A stretch of 64,000 nucleotides of DNA from Mesorhizobium sp. Root554 (GTDB lineage: Bacteria; Pseudomonadota; Alphaproteobacteria; Rhizobiales; Rhizobiaceae): NCBI RefSeq assembly GCF_001427025.1, contig NZ_LMGA01000001.1, forward strand, positions 3,298,017 to 3,362,016, given 5' to 3'. The position numbers and the translations under genes are program-made. Under the pieces are notes generated by a model. That model made no database searches. It worked only from the letters and a program-made list of their open reading frames with translations, and had not been told where the DNA came from. Of the stretch, positions 34,906 through 44,341 are shown in pieces; the first letter of the stretch is position 1, and each line of letters begins with the position of its first letter.

Positions 34906-36011
34906 CACACTTCCCGGCGTTCGAAATCGATGCGCGGATCGATCCAGGTGTAGGTGAGGTCGGAGACGAGGCTGACGAACAGGCCGATCAGCGAAAAGAT
35001 GTAAAGGTTGGCGAACACCACCGGATAATCGCGGGCGACGATGGACTTGTAACCGAGCAGGCCGAGGCCATCGAGCGAGAAGATGTTTTCGATCAGCAGC
35101 GAGCCGGTGAAGAAGGCCGAGATGAACGCGCCCGGGAAACCGGCGATGACGATCAGCATGGCGTTACGGAAGACGTGTCCGTAAAGCACCCGACCTTCCG
35201 AAAGGCCCTTGGCCCGCGCCGTGACGACATATTGCTTGCGGATCTCCTCGAGAAAGGAATTCTTGGTCAAAAGCGTCGTGGTGGCAAAGGCGGACAGCAC
35301 CATCGCCGTCAGCGGCAGCGTCAGGTGCCAGAAATAGTCGAGGATGCGCGCCGGCCAGGAAAGCTGGTCCCAATTGTCCGAGGTGAGGCCGCGCAGCGGA
35401 AACCAGTCGTAGAACGAGCCGCCGGCGAACAGGATCATCAGCAGGATGGCGAACAGGAAGCCAGGGATGGCGTAGGCGACGATGACGATGCCGCTGGTCC
35501 AGACGTCGAAGCCGGAGCCGTCGCGCACCGCCTTGCGGATGCCGAGGGGAATCGAGATCAGATAGGAGATCAGCGTGATCCACAGACCGAGCGAGATCGA
35601 GACCGGCATCTTTTCGAGAATGAGGTCGACCACCGAAACATCGCGGAAATAGCTGTCGCCGAAATCGAAGCGCAGATAGTTCCACAGCATCATGCCGAAG
35701 CGTTCGAGCGGCGGCTTGTCGAAGCCGAACTGCTTTTCCAGCTTGGCGATGAATTCCGGGTCAAGACCCTGCGCGCCGCGGTATTTGCTGTTGGCGTCGC
35801 CGCCCGAGGCATCGAAGCCGCCGCCGGCAAGGTCGCCACCGCCTCCGCCGCCAAGCCGGTCGCCGCTGTCGCCGCCCTGGTTGGTCAGATTGGCGATGAC
35901 CTGCTCGACCGGTCCGCCGGGCGCGAACTGGATGACGGCGAAGGAGATCGCCATGATGCCGAACAGCGTCGGGATCATCAGGAGAATGCGGCGCAGTATA
36001 TAGGCGCCCAT
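34905..36011 (-). CDS. yejB: Peptide ABC transporter permease YejB
   Basis: 368 residues, close to the size of known YejB. Starts with [20 protein letters not shown], the typical DppB-type first helix. Residues 45-75 hold a glycine-rich periplasmic loop ([20 protein letters not shown]) where other YejB proteins have a less extreme glycine-rich stretch. After it, [20 protein letters not shown] and the later EAA loop [21 protein letters not shown] are conserved. Lies 30 bases downstream of the second binding-protein gene and overlaps yejE. Confidence 0.95.
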   Translation of the reverse strand: MGAYILRRILLMIPTLFGIMAISFAVIQFAPGGPVEQVIANLTNQGGDSGDRLGGGGGGDLAGGGFDASGGDANSKYRGAQGLDPEFIAKLEKQFGFDKPPLERFGMMLWNYLRFDFGDSYFRDVSVVDLILEKMPVSISLGLWITLISYLISIPLGIRKAVRDGSGFDVWTSGIVIVAYAIPGFLFAILLMILFAGGSFYDWFPLRGLTSDNWDQLSWPARILDYFWHLTLPLTAMVLSAFATTTLLTKNSFLEEIRKQYVVTARAKGLSEGRVLYGHVFRNAMLIVIAGFPGAFISAFFTGSLLIENIFSLDGLGLLGYKSIVARDYPVVFANLYIFSLIGLFVSLVSDLTYTWIDPRIDFERREV

Positions 36012-36041
36012 CAGGAAGCAGCCCCTGTTCGAACCGGAATA

Positions 36042-37919
36042 TCAGGCCTTGCCAATCTTCGCCGCCTTGTCCTTGTCGAACCACCACAGTGCTTCCATCG
36101 CGAAGCCATAGTCCGGTTTCGGTTCCTTGAAGCCGAACATGTCCCAGAAGGCCACGCGGTGATTCGCCGAATACCAACTTGGAATCCAGTCCAGGCGCGC
36201 GCGCAAGACCCTATCGAGCGCGCGCAGCACCGTTATAAGAGCGGCGCGGTCCTGGACTTTGTCTATTGCCTCTACCAGCGCGTCGACCGCAGGATCCGCT
36301 ATGCCGGGCAGGTTGCGCGACCCCTGCAGACTGGCCGAGCGCGAATGGAAGACGCCGTCCATGCCCTCCCGTGTGGGGGTCGGCGAGAACAGCAATGCCA
36401 TGGCGATCATGTCGAAATCGAAACTGGCCTGTCTTTCCTGATACTGCGCCGATTCGACGAGACGAATCGAGGCGTCGAAGCCGACGGCCTTCAAGTTCTC
36501 CACCCAGGGAGCGTAAATGCGCGTAAGGTCGTCATCGTGAACAAGGACTTCCGCCTTGAAAGTTTCGCCGGCTGCATTCTGGAAGAACGGGCCGGATCGC
36601 TTCCAGCCCGCCTCGATCATCAGCCTTTGCGATTCACGCAGCAGTTTCCGGTCGCGGCCGCTGCCGTCCGAGGCGGGTAAGATATTGACTTCGCCAAAGA
36701 CTTCAGACGGCAGTTTGTCGCGCAGCGGTTTCAGCAATGCCAACTCCTCTGGCGAGGGGACGCCTGTCGCCTTGAAGTCCGACTTCTCGAAGTTGGACTG
36801 GGCGCGGTCGTAGAGGCCGTAGAACAGCGATTTGTTGGTCCATTCGAAATCGAAGCAGAGCGAAATCGCGCGCCGCACGCGCACGTCTTTGAACCGTTCG
36901 CGCCGCTGGTTCATGGCGGTGCCATACAGGAGAGGGCGTTTTTCCGAGGGAAATTCGCGTTTCACCACCTTGCCGGCGGTGAGCGCCGGAAAATCGTATC
37001 CATTCGCCCAGACCCGGGACGTCGCTTCCTCGCGGAAATGTACCTGACCCTTTTTGAACGCCTCGAAAGCCGCTTGCCGGTCGCCGTAGAATTCGATGCG
37101 CAGCTTGTCGAAATTATTGGCGCCGCGATTGACCGGCAAATCCTTGCCCCAGTAATCGGCCACCCGGTCCAGCTCGATCGTCTGCCCAGGCCGCACCAGC
37201 CCGACCTTGTAGGGACCGGAGCCGAGCGGCGCTTCCATGCGCGAGCCGTCGAAGGGGACCTTGGCGAAATAGGCTTTCGACAGGATCGGAAAAATTGCGA
37301 CATCCAGTATGGTGCGATCGGACTGCTTTCCGGAAAAACTCAGCCGCAATGTTGTCTTGTCTACCGCGACGGCCTTGGTCAGCTCCTTGAGCGGCAGCGA
37401 GAGGTCGGGGTGCCCCTGATCCTTGAAAAGATTGAACGTGAAGGCGGCATCTTCGGCCGTCAGCGGCGAACCGTCATGCCAGCGCGCCTCGGGCCGCAGC
37501 GCGAACACGAAGCTGTTGCGATCCGGCGAAATCGTCACCGCTTCCGCTACCAGCCCGTAGATGGAGTCCGGTTCGTCCAGGGCGCTGACCATCAAGCTGT
37601 CGAAGCACATTTCCATGCGCGGCGGGGCGTCGCCCTTGGGCACGAAGCTGTTTAGCGTGTTGAACGTGTTGGGGTTCTGGTTGAACACCCATTGCGACGG
37701 ACCGAAATTGAAGGTCCCACCCTTGGGCGCATCGACGTTCACATAGTCGAATTGCTGGAAATCGACCGGATATTTGAGCTCGCCGAACGCCGACAGGCCA
37801 TGCAGCCTAGCACCGGCCGGGCTGCTGGCGAAGAGCCTGCCCGGCAGGAATGCGGCCGTCGCCGCCGCCCCACCAAGCGCGATGACGTTCCTGCGGGACA
37901 GCCGCGCCAAACCAACCAT
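36042..37919 (-). CDS. YejA-type peptide-binding protein, Tat-exported copy
   Basis: 625 residues, family 5 (Opp/Dpp) solute-binding protein. The N-terminus has a twin-arginine signal, SRRNVIALGG followed by AAATAAFLPG, so export is probably through Tat. Family features include FDYVNVDAPKGGTFNFG near 60, ARWHDGSPLTAEDAAFTFN near 148 and GSGPYKVGLVRPGQTIELDRV near 235. The start ATG overlaps the stop of the upstream paralogue by one base (TGATG), indicating coupling. It is the second of two tandem copies feeding YejBEF; the known E. coli system has one. Confidence 0.92.
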   Translation of the reverse strand: MVGLARLSRRNVIALGGAAATAAFLPGRLFASSPAGARLHGLSAFGELKYPVDFQQFDYVNVDAPKGGTFNFGPSQWVFNQNPNTFNTLNSFVPKGDAPPRMEMCFDSLMVSALDEPDSIYGLVAEAVTISPDRNSFVFALRPEARWHDGSPLTAEDAAFTFNLFKDQGHPDLSLPLKELTKAVAVDKTTLRLSFSGKQSDRTILDVAIFPILSKAYFAKVPFDGSRMEAPLGSGPYKVGLVRPGQTIELDRVADYWGKDLPVNRGANNFDKLRIEFYGDRQAAFEAFKKGQVHFREEATSRVWANGYDFPALTAGKVVKREFPSEKRPLLYGTAMNQRRERFKDVRVRRAISLCFDFEWTNKSLFYGLYDRAQSNFEKSDFKATGVPSPEELALLKPLRDKLPSEVFGEVNILPASDGSGRDRKLLRESQRLMIEAGWKRSGPFFQNAAGETFKAEVLVHDDDLTRIYAPWVENLKAVGFDASIRLVESAQYQERQASFDFDMIAMALLFSPTPTREGMDGVFHSRSASLQGSRNLPGIADPAVDALVEAIDKVQDRAALITVLRALDRVLRARLDWIPSWYSANHRVAFWDMFGFKEPKPDYGFAMEALWWFDKDKAAKIGKA

Positions 37920-39796
37920 CAATTGCCGCTCTTGTACTTGGCCGCGAGCGCCTTTTCTTTCTCCGGATCGATCCACCAGGATTCGATGTCGGGACCGACA
38001 TAGGTCGGCTGCTTGTCCGGCACGCCGAACTTGTTCCACGAGGCGAGCCAGACGTCGGGCCGGGTCAGTTGCGGCACGACGTAAAAATTCCACAGCAAAA
38101 CGCGGTCGAGGGCATACGTCGCCGTCACCAGGTCGTCCCGGTTCGTCGCGAAGATCACACGCTCCACCAGCGCGTCGATAACCGGATCCTTGATCCCCTC
38201 ATAGTTGCGCGACCCTGGCGAATCCGCAGCTTTGGACGACCAGAAGTCGCGCTGCTCGTTGCCCGGCGAATCCGACTGGGCCAGCACGACCGTCGTCATG
38301 TCGAAGTCGAAGTCGCTAAGACGATTCACATATTGGGACGGATCGACAAAACGCAGCGTCGCCTCGATGCCGATCTTGCGAAGCATCTGGATGTAGGGCG
38401 TCAGCGACGATTCCGCGCCTTGCCGCGAATCCAGGACCTCGAATCGGAATGGCGCGCCGCTCTGCGCATTCACCATCCTGCCGTCCTTGATGTTCCAGCC
38501 CGCGGCGGCCAGAAGGTCCACCGCCTGCTTGAGAACCTTGCGCTCGTCCTGCGAGTTGTCGAAGGCCGGCAGCTTCCATTCCTGCGTGAACAGTTCCGGC
38601 GGCAGCTTGTCCTTGTACTGGTTCAATATTTCCAGCTCCTTGCCCTGCGGAAGGCCGCTGGAAGCAAGTTCGCTGCCGATGAAGTAGCTGGTAATGCGCG
38701 TATTCAGCCCGAACGACATCGTGCGGTTCATCGTGTCGAATGGGTAGAGAAGAGAAAGCGCCTGGCGCACGCGCCGGTCCTGGAACAGCGGGCGACGCGT
38801 ATTCATTGCGAAACCCTGCATGCGGGCCAGTGCGTTCGCCTTGAATTCCTTCTTCGTCACGTCACCGGCTTTCAGGGCTGGAAAAGTATACTTGGTCATC
38901 CAGTCGCGGGCGCTGTTTTCGGAATTGATGTCCTGCAGGCCGCCCTTGGTGAAGGCCAGCCATTCCGCGGTTTCATCGAGGAAGTAGGTGTAGCGGCGGG
39001 TGTCGAAATTCTCGCGCCCCAATTTCACCGGCAGCCTGGCGGCCCAGTAGTCCGGCACGCGCTCCCAGACGATCTCCGCGCCGGGCTTGAAGCTCTTGAT
39101 CTTATAGGCGGCGGAGCCGAGCGGGACTTCCAGCGTCGGCTTGGTGATGTCGCGCTTCTTGCCACTGGCGTCCGTGCCTTCCCACCAGTGCTTCGGCAGT
39201 AGCACGAGGTCGCCGATGATCTTCGGCAGTTCGCGATTGCCCTTCTGGTCGAACTTGAACTGGACCTCGCGGTCGGAAAGGGCGACCGCTTCCGTGACGT
39301 TCTCGAAATAGCGGTTGTACATCGGGCTGTTGGCTTTCAGCACGTTGAAGGACCAGACGACATCATCGACCGTAATCGGCTTGCCGTCATGCCATCGGGC
39401 GCGGGGATCGAGCCGGTAAGTCGCAGACGAATAATCGTCTGGATATTTATAGGCGTCGGCGACGAGCGGATGGCTGACGCTGCCTTCGTCGGTCGCCTGT
39501 TCCATCAATGTATCGTAGAGCAGCCCGCCTCCAAACCCGACGAGGCCCGCGGCCGGCGAACCCTGCACGATGTAGGGGTTGAAGCTGTCGAACGTTCCGG
39601 TGACCGTCGAATTCAGCGTCCCGCCCTTCGGCGCATCCGGGTTCACATAATCGTAGCGTTGGAAGTCCTGGCCATATTTCGAGTCGCCGATCAGGGAGGA
39701 AGATGTGTGCCATTCCTGGGCGTGGACCGCACCAGCGGCCAACAGGGCAGCGGCAACGACCGTTCCAAGAATGCTTCGCTTGCGGCAACCCGTCAT
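37919..39796 (-). CDS. YejA-type peptide-binding protein, Sec-exported copy
   Basis: 625 residues, the same length as the adjacent paralogue. The signal peptide is Sec-type (KRSILGTVVAAALLAAGAVHA, cleavage after Ala26). Shared features: FQRYDYVNPDAPKGGTLN near 45-62, ARWHDGKPITVDDVVWSFN near 128, and GSAAYKIKSFKPGAEIVWERV near 213. The start at 39796 has AGAGGA six bases upstream. It is the first gene of the yejA-yejA-yejBEF operon; in Sinorhizobium a comparable arrangement helps resist host antimicrobial peptides by importing them, which is family knowledge rather than evidence here. Confidence 0.92.
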   Translation of the reverse strand: MTGCRKRSILGTVVAAALLAAGAVHAQEWHTSSSLIGDSKYGQDFQRYDYVNPDAPKGGTLNSTVTGTFDSFNPYIVQGSPAAGLVGFGGGLLYDTLMEQATDEGSVSHPLVADAYKYPDDYSSATYRLDPRARWHDGKPITVDDVVWSFNVLKANSPMYNRYFENVTEAVALSDREVQFKFDQKGNRELPKIIGDLVLLPKHWWEGTDASGKKRDITKPTLEVPLGSAAYKIKSFKPGAEIVWERVPDYWAARLPVKLGRENFDTRRYTYFLDETAEWLAFTKGGLQDINSENSARDWMTKYTFPALKAGDVTKKEFKANALARMQGFAMNTRRPLFQDRRVRQALSLLYPFDTMNRTMSFGLNTRITSYFIGSELASSGLPQGKELEILNQYKDKLPPELFTQEWKLPAFDNSQDERKVLKQAVDLLAAAGWNIKDGRMVNAQSGAPFRFEVLDSRQGAESSLTPYIQMLRKIGIEATLRFVDPSQYVNRLSDFDFDMTTVVLAQSDSPGNEQRDFWSSKAADSPGSRNYEGIKDPVIDALVERVIFATNRDDLVTATYALDRVLLWNFYVVPQLTRPDVWLASWNKFGVPDKQPTYVGPDIESWWIDPEKEKALAAKYKSGN

Positions 39797-39900
39797 CCGT
39801 CTTCCTCTGCAGTAAGCTTCGGCGCGCAATCTAGACCATTAACCGCCACAAGAAACCGCCTCGGCGCGCTTTCTGACGGCGGTTCGCCCGTTTCATAACA

Positions 39901-39927
39901 AAAAAGCCGGGGCGAACCCGGCTTTTT
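39901..39927 (-). terminator. Strong intrinsic terminator after cycM
   Basis: AAAAAGCCGGG and CCCGGCTTTTT form a perfect 11-base stem with a GCGAA loop, ending in a T run on either strand. It follows the cycM stop by 25 bases and precedes the yejA start on the same strand, separating the two units; symmetric, so it can work in both directions. Confidence 0.85.
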
Positions 39928-39952
39928 CATGGATATGGCGATTACAATTTCG

Positions 39953-40681
39953 TCATTTGGCGGGAGCGGCGCCCTCGGCGGGCTTTTCCGCCGGTGACGC
40001 TCCGTCCGCAGGTTTGGCATCGGCTGGCGCTGTACCTTCGGAAGGCTTTTCCGTTGGCGCGGCGCCCTCGGTGGGTTTGGCCTCGGCAGGTGCCGCGCCG
40101 CCCTCGGCCGGCTTGGCATCGGCAGCTGGCGCCGCAGCTTCAGGCAAAGGCTTCGGGCTGTCGGACAGCGTGCGCAGATAGGCGATGACGTTGGCGCGCT
40201 CGTCGTCCTTCTTCAGGCCGGCAAAGCCCATGGCCGTACCCTTGACGAAATTTTTGGGCGAGGTGAGGAAATGGTTGAGGTTGTCGTAGGTCCAATGTTC
40301 CTCGCCACCCTTGGCGAATTCCTTCATGCCGGACGAATAAGCAAAGCCCTCATGATGGGCGACGGGACGGTCGACGATGTCCCACAGGTCCGGACCGACC
40401 TTGTTCGGGCCGCCCTTCTCGCCGGAATGGCAGGCCTGGCATTTCTTGAAGACGGTGGCGCCGGCTTCCGCATTGGCGGTGGCGAGCAGTTCCGCGATCG
40501 GCTTGGCGGCTTCTGCCGGGCCTGCTGCGCCAGCCTCGGGCTCGACCGCCTCGATGGCGAAGCCGGGTTTTTCGGGCGCGGGCGAGGCAAACAGCGCATC
40601 GGACACGAGGCCGACCGAGAACACCACGAAAACGGTTCCGAGAAGTCCGCCGATCACCTTGTTAAGTTCGAACGAGTCCAT
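39953..40681 (-). CDS. cycM: Membrane-anchored cytochrome c (CycM-type)
   Basis: 242 residues from the ATG at 40681. An uncleaved N-terminal anchor ([23 protein letters not shown]) is followed by a class I cytochrome c domain: haem site CQACH near residue 81-85, and axial Met in GTAMGFAGL near 148. In rhizobia CycM carries electrons from the bc1 complex to the aa3 oxidase. The C-terminal 65 residues are a low-complexity Pro/Ala/Lys/Glu tail built from repeated units such as [20 protein letters not shown], which is not part of the haem domain. Monocistronic, divergent from kdsB, with a strong terminator downstream. Confidence 0.9.
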   Translation of the reverse strand: MDSFELNKVIGGLLGTVFVVFSVGLVSDALFASPAPEKPGFAIEAVEPEAGAAGPAEAAKPIAELLATANAEAGATVFKKCQACHSGEKGGPNKVGPDLWDIVDRPVAHHEGFAYSSGMKEFAKGGEEHWTYDNLNHFLTSPKNFVKGTAMGFAGLKKDDERANVIAYLRTLSDSPKPLPEAAAPAADAKPAEGGAAPAEAKPTEGAAPTEKPSEGTAPADAKPADGASPAEKPAEGAAPAK

Positions 40682-40872
40682 GCACCCCAACTCCCTTTTC
40701 CGGCGGACCGTTTCGTCCATCCGTCCGTCGGTATGGCGACACACCTTGGGAAGGCGGTCAAATCGGGCGGAAACTAGGTCTTTTGCTCTGGCGTTGCAAC
40801 ACCTATAAGGGCGCTTCCAGTGAGACCTTTTGCCACTTTTTTCGCAATCCTTTTCATCTGCCGCAGAGCCCG

Positions 40873-41601
40873 ATGTCCACTCTCGTCCTGATCCCGGCCC
40901 GCATGGCCTCCAGCCGCCTGCCGGGCAAGCCGCTGGCAGACATCGCCGGCAAGCCGATGATCGTGCATGTGGCCAGCCGCGCCGTCGAAAGCGGTGTCGG
41001 CCGGGTGGTCGTGGCGACCGATACGGAAAGCGTCGCCGAAGCCGTTCGGGCGCATGGTTTCGAGGCGGTCATGACCCGCGCCGACCACGAATCGGGGTCG
41101 GATCGCATTCACGAGGCGCTTTCGATGCTGCAGGGCGGCGGCGAGGTGGACGTCGTGGTCAATGTGCAGGGCGATTTGCCGACGATAGAGCCGGGCATCA
41201 TCGGTGCGGCGCTGCGGCCTCTCGACCAGGCCTCGGTGGATATCGCCACGCTCGGTGTCGAGATTGTCCGCGACGAGGAGAAGACCAACCCCAATGTGGT
41301 CAAGATCGTCGGATCACCTCTGTCGGGAACACGCTTGAGGGCGCTCTACTTCACCCGCGCCACCGCGCCCTGGGGCGATGGGCCGCTCTATCACCACATC
41401 GGCCTCTACGCCTATCGCCGCGCCGCGCTGGAACGTTTCGTCGGCCTCAAGCCTTCGCCGCTCGAACGCCGCGAGCGGCTGGAGCAGTTGCGCGCGCTCG
41501 AGGCCGGTATGCGTATCGATGCCGAAATCGTCCAGTCCGTTCCCCTTGGCGTCGACACGCCCGAGGATCTCGAACGGGCGCGCCAGATCCTTTCACGCTG
41601 A
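40873..41601 (+). CDS. kdsB: 3-deoxy-manno-octulosonate cytidylyltransferase
   Basis: 242 residues; activates Kdo as CMP-Kdo for lipopolysaccharide inner-core synthesis. The N-terminal nucleotide motif [30 protein letters not shown] near 74-81, [13 protein letters not shown] near 94-106 and [16 protein letters not shown] near 178-193 are those of KdsB. The ATG at 40873 gives the conserved N-terminus; the longer frame adds 30 unsupported residues. Fourteen bases separate it from pheA, the usual rhizobial pairing. Confidence 0.95.
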   Translation: MSTLVLIPARMASSRLPGKPLADIAGKPMIVHVASRAVESGVGRVVVATDTESVAEAVRAHGFEAVMTRADHESGSDRIHEALSMLQGGGEVDVVVNVQGDLPTIEPGIIGAALRPLDQASVDIATLGVEIVRDEEKTNPNVVKIVGSPLSGTRLRALYFTRATAPWGDGPLYHHIGLYAYRRAALERFVGLKPSPLERRERLEQLRALEAGMRIDAEIVQSVPLGVDTPEDLERARQILSR

Positions 41602-41615
41602 ACCGAGCTACGAAC

Positions 41616-42479
41616 ATGCCCGAAAAGACCAACAGAATATCCTTCCAGGGCGAGCCCGGCGCGAACTCTGACACCGCCAGCCGCAATATGTTCCCGGCGA
41701 TGGAGCCGTTGCCATGCCCCACCTTCGAGGATGCTTTCAACGCGGTTGAGACCGGCAAGGCCGATCTGGCGATGATCCCGATCGAAAACACTATCGCCGG
41801 GCGCGTCGCCGACATCCATCATCTCCTGCCGGAATCGAAGCTCAACATCATCGGCGAGTATTTCCTGCCGATCCATTTCCAGCTTATGGTCCTGCCGGGT
41901 GTGAAGCGCAGTGAGATCAAGACCGTCCACAGCCACATCCACGCGCTTGGCCAATGCAGAAAATACGTCCGCAAGAATGGCTGGAAGGCGGTCGTGGCCG
42001 GCGACACCGCCGGCGCGGCGAAGTTCGTTTCCGAGGAAAAGGACCGCACCATGGCAGCGCTAGCCCCGGCGCTGGCAGCCAAACTCTACGGCCTCGACAT
42101 CATCGAGGAGAATGTCGAGGACACCGACAGCAACGTCACCCGCTTCGTCGTGCTGACGAAGAACAAGCAATGGGCCGACCGTCCGTCCGCAGGCACCAAG
42201 ATGATGACCACCTTCATCTTCCGCGTCCGCAACGTGCCGGCGGCGCTCTACAAGGCCATGGGCGGCTTCGCCACCAACGGCATCAACATGACCAAGCTGG
42301 AAAGTTACCAGCTCGGCGCCTTCACCGCGACGCTGTTCTATGCCGACATCGAAGGCCATCCCGACGATGCCAACGTCAAGCTGGCGCTGGATGAACTGCG
42401 CTTCTTCTCCAAGGAGGTGCGCATTCTGGGCGTCTACCCGGCCAGCGCCTCGCGCGACGAATGGAATGCGCCCGACTGA
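41616..42479 (+). CDS. pheA: Prephenate dehydratase
   Basis: 287 residues; converts prephenate to phenylpyruvate for phenylalanine synthesis. The PDT domain shows ISFQGEPGANSDTA at the N-terminus, ADLAMIPIENTIAGRV near 50-65 and the catalytic TRF in NVTRFVVLTK near 175. A C-terminal ACT domain for phenylalanine feedback runs from about 195 (TTFIFRVRNVPAALYKAMGGF; LESYQLG). No chorismate mutase domain is fused. It is downstream of kdsB in a two-gene unit. Confidence 0.95.
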   Translation: MPEKTNRISFQGEPGANSDTASRNMFPAMEPLPCPTFEDAFNAVETGKADLAMIPIENTIAGRVADIHHLLPESKLNIIGEYFLPIHFQLMVLPGVKRSEIKTVHSHIHALGQCRKYVRKNGWKAVVAGDTAGAAKFVSEEKDRTMAALAPALAAKLYGLDIIEENVEDTDSNVTRFVVLTKNKQWADRPSAGTKMMTTFIFRVRNVPAALYKAMGGFATNGINMTKLESYQLGAFTATLFYADIEGHPDDANVKLALDELRFFSKEVRILGVYPASASRDEWNAPD

Positions 42480-42508
42480 TCTCTGTGTCGGCGAGTCGGC
42501 CGGTTCGG

Positions 42509-43447
42509 CTACTCGTTGTCCAGCCACGCCAGGATCAGATGGTGCGCGATCGCACCCTTCTGCGGCGTCGACAGATTATCCGGATGCGCCCGCGCCATCA
42601 TCAGCCGTACCTCATCGCGGCCGAACCAGCGGCAATCTTCCAGTTCGGTCAGGTCGGTCCTGATCTCGTCGTTGATGGGCTCGCCGAAGCAGCCGATCAT
42701 CAGCGAATAGGGGAAGGGCCAAGGCTGGCTCGCATGATAGACGACGCGGCCAAGCCGGATGCCAGCCTCCTCGAAGGTTTCCCGACGCACCGCATTCTCG
42801 ATTGTCTCTCCCGGCTCGACGAAGCCGGCAAGTGTTGAATACATGCCCGGCGCGAAGTGGCGGCTGCGGCCGAGCAGGCATTTGTCTTTCGTCGCCGTCA
42901 GCATGATCACCACCGGATCGGTGCGCGGAAAGTGGTCGGCGCCGCAGGCCGGGCAGTGCCGCCGATAGCCGCCGGCGCGCATGTCCGAGGCCGCGCCGCA
43001 GCGACTGCAGAAGCGATGGGTCGAATTCCAGGCCAGCAGCGCCGCCGCCTGCGCCAGCGCGCCGAGGGCTTCCTGGTCGATCAGGCCCTGCAAGAGAATG
43101 GAGCGGTGGTCGATGGCCTTGATGTCCTGCGGCAATTGCTCCGGATCGATGGTCGCGGGCACCGCAAGCACCGGACCTTCTTCCGACATGCCGAGCAGGA
43201 TCGCGTCGTCCACCACCGGCATCAGTGTGCGGCTTTCCGCCGGCGTTAACCACGGCATGAAGGTCTCTCCGGCCTTCAGGTGCAGCCTGCCGTCGCGCAG
43301 GACGAGCAGCCGCGCGCGCGGGTCGGTCAGAGCCTTTTCCACGCAGTCGTCGGTGCGATTTTCGGATTGACGGTCTATCGTGTTGCCGGCAAAGCCGACG
43401 AACTGACTCGGCTCGCGCAAGGGCGCGTCAAAAAGGCTGAATGGCAT
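42509..43447 (-). CDS. nudC: NAD(H) pyrophosphatase / NADH-capped RNA decapping Nudix enzyme
   Basis: 312 residues. The four-cysteine zinc ribbon (FCSRCG, then HCPACG) lies near 145-170, the Nudix box GFVEPGETIENAVRRETFEE near 210-230, and the NADH-specific SQPWPFPYS motif near 243-251, diagnostic of NudC. Hydrolyses NADH to NMNH and AMP and can remove NAD caps from RNA. Convergent with pheA, 29 bases apart, and 36 bases downstream of the HIT-family gene on the same strand. Confidence 0.95.
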   Translation of the reverse strand: MPFSLFDAPLREPSQFVGFAGNTIDRQSENRTDDCVEKALTDPRARLLVLRDGRLHLKAGETFMPWLTPAESRTLMPVVDDAILLGMSEEGPVLAVPATIDPEQLPQDIKAIDHRSILLQGLIDQEALGALAQAAALLAWNSTHRFCSRCGAASDMRAGGYRRHCPACGADHFPRTDPVVIMLTATKDKCLLGRSRHFAPGMYSTLAGFVEPGETIENAVRRETFEEAGIRLGRVVYHASQPWPFPYSLMIGCFGEPINDEIRTDLTELEDCRWFGRDEVRLMMARAHPDNLSTPQKGAIAHHLILAWLDNE

Positions 43448-43483
43448 GGACGGGACTCAAGCGATCGTTCGGATACAGTCGCT

Positions 43484-43903
43484 CTATAACGCCGCGCGGA
43501 TCGTTTGGGCAAACCGGTGCAGGTCGTTTCCGGTGTAGGGCTCGCGCACCCCGTGGCTCCAGACCGGTCCGGGCCAGCCGGCGTCGCCCTCATTGCGTGC
43601 GATGACGTGGATATGCAACTGCCGCACGATATTGCCCAGCGCGCCCGAGTTGATCTTGGTGCAGCCTGTGGCCTTTTTCAGCGCTTCCGCAACCATATTG
43701 ACCTCGAAGGTCAGCATGGCTTGATCGAGCGGGGTGAGGTCGTGGATTTCCTCGATGCCCGGCCGCTGCGGGATCAGCAGCAGCCACGGCCAGCGGCTGT
43801 CGTTCATCAGCCGCAGCTCGCACAGGCCGAGCCACATCACCTGCTCGCTGCTGGCTTCCAGCCGGGCGTCGAGCGTAAATCCGGCCTTGAGGCCCGGCAG
43901 CAT
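43484..43903 (-). CDS. HIT domain protein
   Basis: 139 residues from the ATG at 43903 (AGGGG upstream); longer frame extensions run into intergenic DNA near the SRP RNA. The histidine-triad motif appears as QLHIHVI near 105-111, with glutamine at the first histidine position. Preceding PWLLLIPQRPGIEEIHDL is the nucleotide-binding strand-helix of the HIT fold. Likely a nucleotide hydrolase or transferase; substrate unknown. It may be cotranscribed with nudC. Confidence 0.85.
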   Translation of the reverse strand: MLPGLKAGFTLDARLEASSEQVMWLGLCELRLMNDSRWPWLLLIPQRPGIEEIHDLTPLDQAMLTFEVNMVAEALKKATGCTKINSGALGNIVRQLHIHVIARNEGDAGWPGPVWSHGVREPYTGNDLHRFAQTIRAAL

Positions 43904-44045
43904 TGGCGTTTCCCCTGAATCCCGTTGTCGGCGAAGGCTATTGCGCCGTACTGTCCGCTGCAAGCGAATCATGGGCCGCTTTCGTGAATAGCTGCAATCG
44001 CCGCGACGCCCTTGCATTTCGCTGACGAATTGCCGATATGGACAG

Positions 44046-44143
44046 CGGGAGGTTGGTGGTGGACGATCCACTCGCCAACCGGGTCAGGTCCGGAAGGAAG
44101 CAGCCCTAACGAGCCCGGAACGGGTCATTGTTCCAGCCTCCCA
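44046..44143 (+). ncRNA. ffs: Signal recognition particle RNA (4.5S type)
   Basis: The universally conserved SRP domain IV core GGTCAGGTCCGGAAGGAAGC is present at 44082-44101, with the GGAA tetraloop and symmetric internal loops. Complementary ends (GGGAGG near 44047 and CCTCCC near 44137) close a single hairpin of about 98 nucleotides, the small bacterial form. It precedes dnaX, a conserved position in Rhizobiales. End coordinates are good to a few bases. The RNA scaffolds Ffh for cotranslational membrane targeting. Confidence 0.95.
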
Positions 44144-44341
44144 CCTCAAGAACCGCTTGTGCAAGGCGTGCCGCGGATATTCGACGCGGATCGGCATCGC
44201 GCCGTTTGCGGGCCGGGATGCCTCCGATCGTGAAATGGCTCCCAAACGGTTCGCGCAAGGTTGACGATGGCCGCCCCGGCGCGTCAATGTTGACGGGACT
44301 GACCGCCCTGCCGCGGTCCGACGAGGAAATTATCGAGACCG

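Noticed and set aside
33556-36680. Two long plus-strand frames (about 465 and 501 codons) opposite yejE, yejB and the binding protein
   Set aside because: Both are antisense shadows of membrane-protein genes with clear families and operon structure.
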